From Paramarasmius palmivorus (lineage: Eukaryota > Basidiomycota > Agaricomycetes > Agaricales > Marasmiaceae): DNA of 64,000 bases. The position numbers were made by a program, and so were the translations under genes. Below, in pieces: positions 60,345-64,000 of the stretch (position 1 is the stretch's first letter; each line of letters starts with the position of its first letter). The stretch lies in NCBI GenBank assembly GCA_037176845.1, contig JAYKXP010000004.1:744001-808000 (forward strand), read 5' to 3'. Under the pieces are notes generated by a model that worked only from the letters and a program-made list of their open reading frames with translations, searched no databases and was not told the DNA's origin.

Positions 60345-60561
60345 CCTACTGGTGGTCAGGAAAGAAAGAAGCCGCGTCGGAGTTATCGCCGAAAACACCT
60401 TGACCGTGACCTCCGAGGTCTTTTGGTTTCTTATGCTCTCTGATTCCTCTCTGGTTCCTATCGTCTTCTTTGGAGTATTGGCACTATATTCGAACGCCAT
60501 AGCATGGGAAGTGGTACGTGTAGCTTGCAAGGATCCTCAACGCAACACTCAACAGCACTCC

Positions 60562-61239
60562 CTACCCAGTAGTGCTGGGTTTCGTATCAATTAGTTTGAT
60601 ACATACCAATACAGACGGTGTTTCAAACGTTCAAGACCATCTGGTGGGCAAAGTCATGGTATCAAACTGTATTGAACCCCAAAATGGTTATGTAAAAATT
60701 GCCTCCTCATGGGCTGATTTCGGGCTGATTTACTGCTAAGTATAAAGGACGGTCAGGCGAAAAATCAGGCAGTCTCGGCCATTTTTACGTCTCTAGCCGA
60801 TGCCACTAAATCCGATAATGGTATTTGAACACACAGGATCGTGTCTATGCACGACACATGCGAAGAAGTCATCAGGTATTCAAACGTTCAAACTTGGTTC
60901 AAACGTTAACTTTTGGTACAAAATGATTTCGGAAGCAGCCCCGGCGAGCCGAACTCCCTACCCGCATACTCATCGTCGTCGTTCAAGTAGTAGTGCGCAG
61001 CGCATGGGTATTTTGGATCATTTTCACACTCTACAGGCGTTGCCACATCCAAATGGTCCACAAAAGGTCCATATCCAATGAGATTTGACAATTTTAAGCT
61101 GAAATTCTATTGCTTTAGAGATGGGCGCTCTCTGGGCGCTTATACCGTTTGAAACGTTCAAAACAATGGAGACGGCCTCGGAGTTCGTTACAATACATTA
61201 CACCGAGATTTTAGTTCAAAACCCAGCACTACTACCCAG
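60562..61239. mobile_element. hAT-like MITE with 8-bp target duplication
   Basis: Element 60570-61231 (662 bp). Terminal inverted repeats TAGTGCTGGGTTT at 60570-60582 and AAACCCAGCACTA at 61219-61231 are perfect over 13 bp. The flanking 8 bp CTACCCAG are identical at 60562-60569 and 61232-61239. The interior has no transposase. It contains several inverted words of the type TTCAAACGTTCAA (near 60620, 60875, 60897 and 61147) and GTATCAA/TTGATAC next to the left end. Terminal sequence and duplication length fit non-autonomous hAT elements. Confidence 0.85.
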
Positions 61240-63056
61240 GTTACCCTTGCAATTGTTTTTCCTCTCGGCTCATATATCTCGCAGACCGCTGCCCCTCGTC
61301 ACCACTAGCACCACCGTACCCTGGAGCAGCCTACATTCTTTGCACCTATCCAAGTGGCACAGTCGAGACGCGTTTCGTGAGACACTACAAGCCATGGGAG
61401 ATACTACCTTCGAGGAAGCTCCGTCAATAATGAGTGACGCGCTGTTGAGGGACGGGGGACATGATTCAGTTTGGAGGCACACTGTTTCGCAGGCTGGTGA
61501 AAAACACCTTCAATGAATTTGCCTATCATGGGCTGGAACGTCTACGAGCGATGACTTTTTCTCAAGCGACACGTACCAGTTTGCCTGCAACCCCTTGTTC
61601 CATGGCTGTCATGCTCTTAATAAGGCCCGATAAAAGATATGGTGCGTGGTTGGACTAACCATATTTATTATTTTTTTTAAAAAAAAAACTGAGGAATTGT
61701 AACCACAGGTGCTTGAGCAGAAGTAGCTTTTATATAAAAGAACAGGACTCCCGGAAATTAGTAATTCGCACCTTTCCAACATTCCCTTTTCACCTGAGCA
61801 CACGCAGGGGTCTGACGCGTTCGTCTGGCCCCATAGTTGCGCTCCATGTCTATTTACAGATGATCTGCATTCCATCCCAGGCCAGGGCTCTGCACGGCGG
61901 TCGGATGCGGTTCGCGATGATCACTTGACAAATATGTGGCGATTTATAGCGGTCACCGCTCTCGGTAGCACTCTACATCGAGGAGACTGCGTCGAGCTTG
62001 GGTCTATGCTACCAGTCTTCGGCAGGCTCTTTCTCGTCAATCAGCGCTCCTACTTTCGCCAGGAGGCTCAGCTCAACATCCAAACGTTGCGTCAGCCTCC
62101 CGTTCACGACTCTTCCCAGACTAGAGATGGAATGCCGGTTTGCGACAAAGGCAGCTTGGCGTTCCGGTTCTCCGGTGAACTAGTCATTTCTTGACTTTTC
62201 TCACCTCGATACATTCGCCAATCCTCCATCGGCATTTCAAAACGTTCATCGCATTCACTGACCTCCGACCTCGATACCATCTTGGCGACAGTAGCCAGGC
62301 TCGCACACAGGAGCTACCAAAGGTTCTTGTCGAGATTCGGAGGGGTATGGGCGGTGAGCGTAGCATGAAGATTGGTTTCCTGTAGGCGAGAACGACATTG
62401 CCATTTTCATGATTACCTTCGCCGCAGTTGAATCGCAATATCAATATCGATCTGCCATACAGCTCCTCGCTTCACCGCTAGACTACATTTCCTCGCCCAT
62501 TTATCGTGCACAGAGACCTTTGATGCAATGCATTGCGACGGAGCTGGCAGATTTGGCTCCAACATCCGGTTCTGTTTCTGCACGAAAGGCGCTGTACGCA
62601 CTCCGTGGTCGTCTTCACCAAGCCCATCCTGAAGAAAAGCCAGGGAGCTCCAAGACAATCCGGAAGATCTGATATGTGGGACGCAGGAAACGGTCAAGCG
62701 GATGTGAAGCTGATCCAATTCAATTCGCGTACGTGATGGAACGAATGGTCGGAGGAGAAAGAAGTTAGCGTGGCGGAGATGGATGGGAAGTTTGGTTTCC
62801 AAGTTCTGAATACACTGCTCAGTGATTCGAGCGGCGAACGATTGCGTCATGCCTATGGTCGATTCCTAATGGTTTACACGCTATATGGATTCGGCTTGAT
62901 CTTGTTTAGTGTCTGGATTTCTGCGTTATGTGTACATTTCCTCTCTCTTGAGCTCTGGTTCTCAAGAATCGCATACTCTCTATCAACGATGATGGATACA
63001 GGTTGTACAGGCAGCATATACCACATACAAACCGACGACCGTATTGAACAATATCT
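61240..63056. other. Gene-poor stretch
   Basis: 1.8 kb with only short overlapping frames on both strands and no recognised protein. A T8A10 run lies at about 61672-61690. It may contain decayed genes or the promoter of a lost neighbour. Confidence 0.4.
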
Positions 63057-64000
63057 TCATAATAAACGACGGCGGACAAAATGATATTTTTTAATGCCAC
63101 CTCCGTCGTCCTTTAAAAGAAAATTTAGGCCTTCTGCTCTGAGCTGGATATTACCATCGAAACCACTGGGAACAGTGAAACTACAGATGCCTGTGATCAT
63201 CAGTCTTTTCATGTTATCCAGTCGTTGCACACGGCCAGTTCCACACCATCCCTGAGAGTGTACTTTGTCTGCTGTGCAACACAATGTCAGAGATGACACT
63301 CTTGGAAGGTCTTTGTGGACAAGGTTTAAGCATCGAGTCTATCGCAGAGCGTTTAGGGTGAGCTGCAAAGGAGGAACTACATGCTCACCAAGGGTCCTGA
63401 CAATTCTTGGTCGTCGAGGCTGACGCAAAGTTCGCGCAAATGAACACACTGAGAATATGCTTCTGCATTGTGGTCTCCAAACGACCAGAGTCCGTTGTAT
63501 TCTCCAGTGACCCCGAGTATTTTCAGCGTTTCTCTATGTTTTGGCAAAACAATCTTTGCAAAGTAAGTTGCGAGATCATTCGACTCTTCGTTCGTGGGCG
63601 CGTCGATGTTCAGAAGTCGTAAACTAGTCACCCCAGAGCAGGAGGCCAGGTAATCCAAGCAAGGACGCTCGATTCTACCCTGTATCACCACCTCCCGAAG
63701 CTTGACATCATCCATAGCAATCCATAGCGAGGCCGGAGACAGCGAGTGTTCACTAACTACTACCCTGTTCCTTCGTCAGATATGTTTTGACAATAAACTT
63801 TCCCTGCACTCACCGCAAAGATGTGAGGTTTGACAGAGCTCGAATAGCAGCAGGAAGACAGTTGTCCAGTTGGTCCTGAGTCTTCTTCATCCCCTCCATC
63901 TTAACCTGTTGAGCCTCTGTGTCTTCCACGTGACGAAGATCATAGATTCCACGGGCACGAGAGTGCAGATGTAGGAACATGTTATCATTGCATCGTATGT
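63057..64000 (-). CDS. F-box/LRR-like protein, paralog 3, partial
   Basis: Third member of the family at 37.2-39.9 kb; its N-terminal part lies beyond the right edge. Text from the edge: NDNMF, then MKKTQDQLDNCLPAAIRALS, LREVVIQGRIERPCLDYLAS, LPKHRETLKILGVTGEYNGL and GICSFTVPSGFDGNIQLRAE. The end is at 63057. It is clearly closer to paralog 2 than to paralog 1. A stop-like TAG near 63,350 is the 3' end of an intron (GCGATAG), followed by TRCLNLVHKDLPRVSSLTL as in the paralogs. Confidence 0.7.

Noticed and set aside
60307..60594. Frame of 95 codons across the right end of the element
   Set aside because: It starts inside the terminal repeat and runs into the MITE; no recognisable protein.
63340..63360. 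Premature TAG in F-box/LRR paralog 3
   Set aside because: The TAG coincides with an intron acceptor used at the same place in paralogs 1 and 2.

Overview
The window is from a fungal nuclear genome, most likely an agaricomycete (mushroom-forming basidiomycete). Nearly every gene is cut by several 45-65 nt introns with GTRNGT donors. The conserved proteins are fungal ones (Byr4, Sec39, Trs85, Yhm2, Shb17), and the accessory part holds F-box genes and a KDZ-type transposase. The genus cannot be told from the sequence.

Positions 1-41.2 kb are a dense housekeeping region. In order: CDC23/APC8 (-, cut by the left edge), BYR4 (-), NRDE2 (-), NIP7 (+), a nitrilase (-), SEC39 (+), a large disordered protein (-), CGR1 (+), VPS18 (-), a Shb17-type sugar bisphosphatase (+), a long coiled-coil protein (+), the mitochondrial carrier YHM2 (+), an Mpv17/PMP22 membrane protein (+), TRS85 (-) and a pterin-carbinolamine dehydratase (+). 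Several pairs are divergent with only about 70-220 bp between start codons. Then follow two tandem F-box/LRR-like paralogs (-) and a ZCCHC9-type zinc-knuckle gene (-) that carries an in-frame TGA. A third paralog of the F-box/LRR pair lies at the right edge.

Positions 41,280-60,336 look like a single giant DNA transposon of about 19 kb. It has an 8-bp target duplication (CACATAAG at 41272-41279 and 60337-60344) and degenerate terminal inverted repeats of about 82 bp. Both arms carry many copies of an 18-bp near-palindrome, TTAGTTCRNAYGAACCAA, sparse on the left and dense on the right. An intact six-exon, 954-residue KDZ-type transposase (54606-57735) has a SWIM-like finger and CxC5/CxC6-like cysteine clusters. 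Its cargo is an F-box gene, a gene of unknown type, a large charged nuclear-type protein, two proteins with a basic Tyr-Arg motif, a small-Cys-motif/coiled-coil protein and a tRNA-like Pol III unit. The element sits 50 bp upstream of the ZCCHC9 start codon.

Just outside its right end is a 662-bp hAT-like MITE with 13-bp terminal repeats and a perfect 8-bp target duplication (CTACCCAG). Positions 61.2-63.05 kb show no recognisable gene.
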